From Methylorubrum extorquens (GTDB lineage: Bacteria > Pseudomonadota > Alphaproteobacteria > Rhizobiales > Beijerinckiaceae): a DNA stretch of 7,149 nucleotides. Below the pieces are notes generated by a model that saw nothing but the letters and a program-made list of their open reading frames with translations, was not told the origin of the DNA and did no database searches. Each line of letters starts with the position of its first letter. Position 1 is the first letter of the stretch. The translations under genes and the position numbers were made by a program. Positions 7,101 to 7,149 of this stretch are shown piece by piece. Where the stretch lies: the NCBI GenBank assembly GCA_019695455.1, contig JAEUAC010000410.1, positions 1 through 7,149 on the forward strand, read 5' to 3'.

Positions 7101-7149
7101 AAGCCTCCAGGCCCGCACGGTCGAGGCGGCCGAGACGATCGCCGACAAG
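4138..7149 (+). CDS. Giant membrane-anchored apolipoprotein-like repeat protein (GPR/RgsE-like), 3' end beyond window
   Basis: The frame is open from ATG 4138 through the window end (1004 codons, no stop). Residues 1-85 are hydrophilic and probably cytoplasmic. Two hydrophobic segments at about 90-112 (AYAVALMASLAWLALLGVG) and 131-153 (GTLAAVALSPVLLFMVAAML) form a hairpin anchor. From residue 155 on, the chain is Ala/Glu/Arg/Leu-rich, almost lacks Pro and Cys, and is entirely helical in character. From residue 249 to 996 it follows a strict 22-residue register with hydrophobics at positions 5, 9, 16 and 20. This architecture matches the large 'apolipoprotein A1/A4/E-like' or 'kinesin-like' proteins of Hyphomicrobiales, including Agrobacterium Growth Pole Ring protein and Sinorhizobium RgsE, which organise polar growth; those exceed 2000 residues, so about half may be missing. 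Orthology is inferred from architecture. The start has a modest AAGGCGG upstream; an in-frame ATG at 4066 would add 24 residues with no ribosome binding site. Confidence 0.8.
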   Translation, partial: MATEPKLANPTSAAMSAVELALSEGQATGGTAPSGAATQVMPNVDRHAFGRTPEPAERIVSPDRERVANDDRAEVGAFLQALRVRPSRGAYAVALMASLAWLALLGVGIALQVEGGDWRGWLSALGPLQQGTLAAVALSPVLLFMVAAMLAVRSAEMKLVARAVGEVAVRLAQPEHFATDAVMNVSRAVRREVAAVGDGLERALARAGELETIVRSEITTLERAYADNEVRIRSLVDELVAQREAVVSNADRIRGAITGTHQHLAGELTSASERIIQAVEHAGERVAGSLDKRSDELTRHLGEAGDRLVSELGLRGTELVERLASTTDEVKSGVASVGDDVTASLERKAKDVTAALERTGDILTRSLQDGATQVTRTLAQTGSEVIGSLAAQGGEVRSSLETTVEALSTSFVQRGTELNSQLAAAGETIVAAIATRSEELRRNVEEAGSGIALEITRRGDTVRESIEGAGTAVIDSLTGRGTELRDAFAATGTGLVSEIVVRGAEARDGIGQATRAVLDELGHRSGEFRDAMEGSGWTIVGRIAEEGERARETIEAASAAISQTIVERGGRVRDDIALVGTGLVSEIVVRSGEARSEIERTGYGLVDAMAAKAQELRDGVATTGQGLVDEIANQGNVARAVFEDMGHGLVADFRQRVDEAADLIGSASSTVADDLLSRSGEVQERLLAAGAELAASFTEAGEDLRTKVDGAVHTGTAELGERADALANRLETVGRLIDETVRVKGGLLQDNLAGFENRLGTVLETQAREVTGTLESVILRVSGELSERLHVVGLSFDESGREVSAALARQTAESTDALAGTGKDVVLAIASQSARIIDILSKTGKTLAETAELGGRELEATLGGRLKTLEEMLVGHGGNLVDRLSTEVGTLADTITGRLEELHAIITVEAASVSASMGDHVRGTREILDLNLTALESRAADRSGELARTLASHLDALDSRSREIASLLDERRADLDRTLGERTHVLAESLQARTVEAAETIADK
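4882..7125 (+). repeat. 34 consecutive 22-residue (66-nt) degenerate repeats inside the giant gene
   Basis: Residues 249-996 divide into 34 units of exactly 22 residues with no insertion or deletion. The consensus is roughly [T/A]Gxx[L/V/I]xxx[L/I]xx followed by RGxE[L/V]Rxx[L/I/V]xx, so each unit is two 11-residue hendecads with hydrophobics at 5 and 9 of each half. Nearly all units keep all four hydrophobic positions; the pattern weakens in the last three or so. Two units share an identical 10-residue core, GTGLVSEIVV (units at 5608-5673 and 5872-5937), exactly 88 residues (four units) apart. The pattern is that of apolipoprotein-type amphipathic helices or a hendecad coiled coil. Confidence 0.85.

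Overview
The window looks like chromosome of a high-GC alphaproteobacterium, most likely Hyphomicrobiales (Rhizobiales) and perhaps close to Methylobacterium. The reasons are very GC-rich third codon positions, a glnB-glnA operon divergent from what looks like an NAD(P)H-hydrate repair gene, a Rhodobacter FdVI-type ferredoxin, and a giant membrane-anchored apolipoprotein-like helical protein of the kind known from polar-growing Rhizobiales. The genus is inference; no rRNA or other marker is present.

Layout. Positions 1-115 (minus) hold the first 38 codons of a gene resembling NAD(P)H-hydrate epimerase/dehydratase. A divergent control region (116-255) follows, containing an imperfect palindrome and a possible leader hairpin. 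glnB (256-594) and glnA (653-2068) form the classical nitrogen-assimilation operon, separated by 58 bp with a compact perfect hairpin and closed by a strong GNRA-loop hairpin terminator (2091-2125). Positions 2126-2431 hold no assigned gene, but the minus strand there has a coding-like stretch without a convincing start.

Three minus-strand genes, read right to left, look like one operon: an Hpt phosphotransfer protein (3551-3952), an adrenodoxin/FdVI-type [2Fe-2S] ferredoxin (3178-3498) and a short-chain dehydrogenase (2432-3181). The last two overlap by ATGA. A 185-bp divergent intergenic region (3953-4137) carries a near-consensus CtrA box. From 4138 to the right edge runs a plus-strand gene (1004 codons and still open) coding for a two-TM protein followed by a long helical rod. 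Its most striking property is an uninterrupted 22-residue (2 x 11) repeat register held for 34 units, with no insertion or deletion.

How the genes fit together. GlnB senses 2-oxoglutarate/glutamine and controls GlnA through adenylylation; both target tyrosines (GlnB Y51, GlnA Y400) are present. The right half pairs a phosphorelay Hpt gene with a probable polar-growth scaffold across a promoter region with a CtrA-like site, which suggests (inference) cell-cycle control. Nothing here is clearly a wholly new system; the best leads are the repeat architecture, the CtrA-like site, the Hpt-ferredoxin-SDR operon and the coding-like stretch after glnA.
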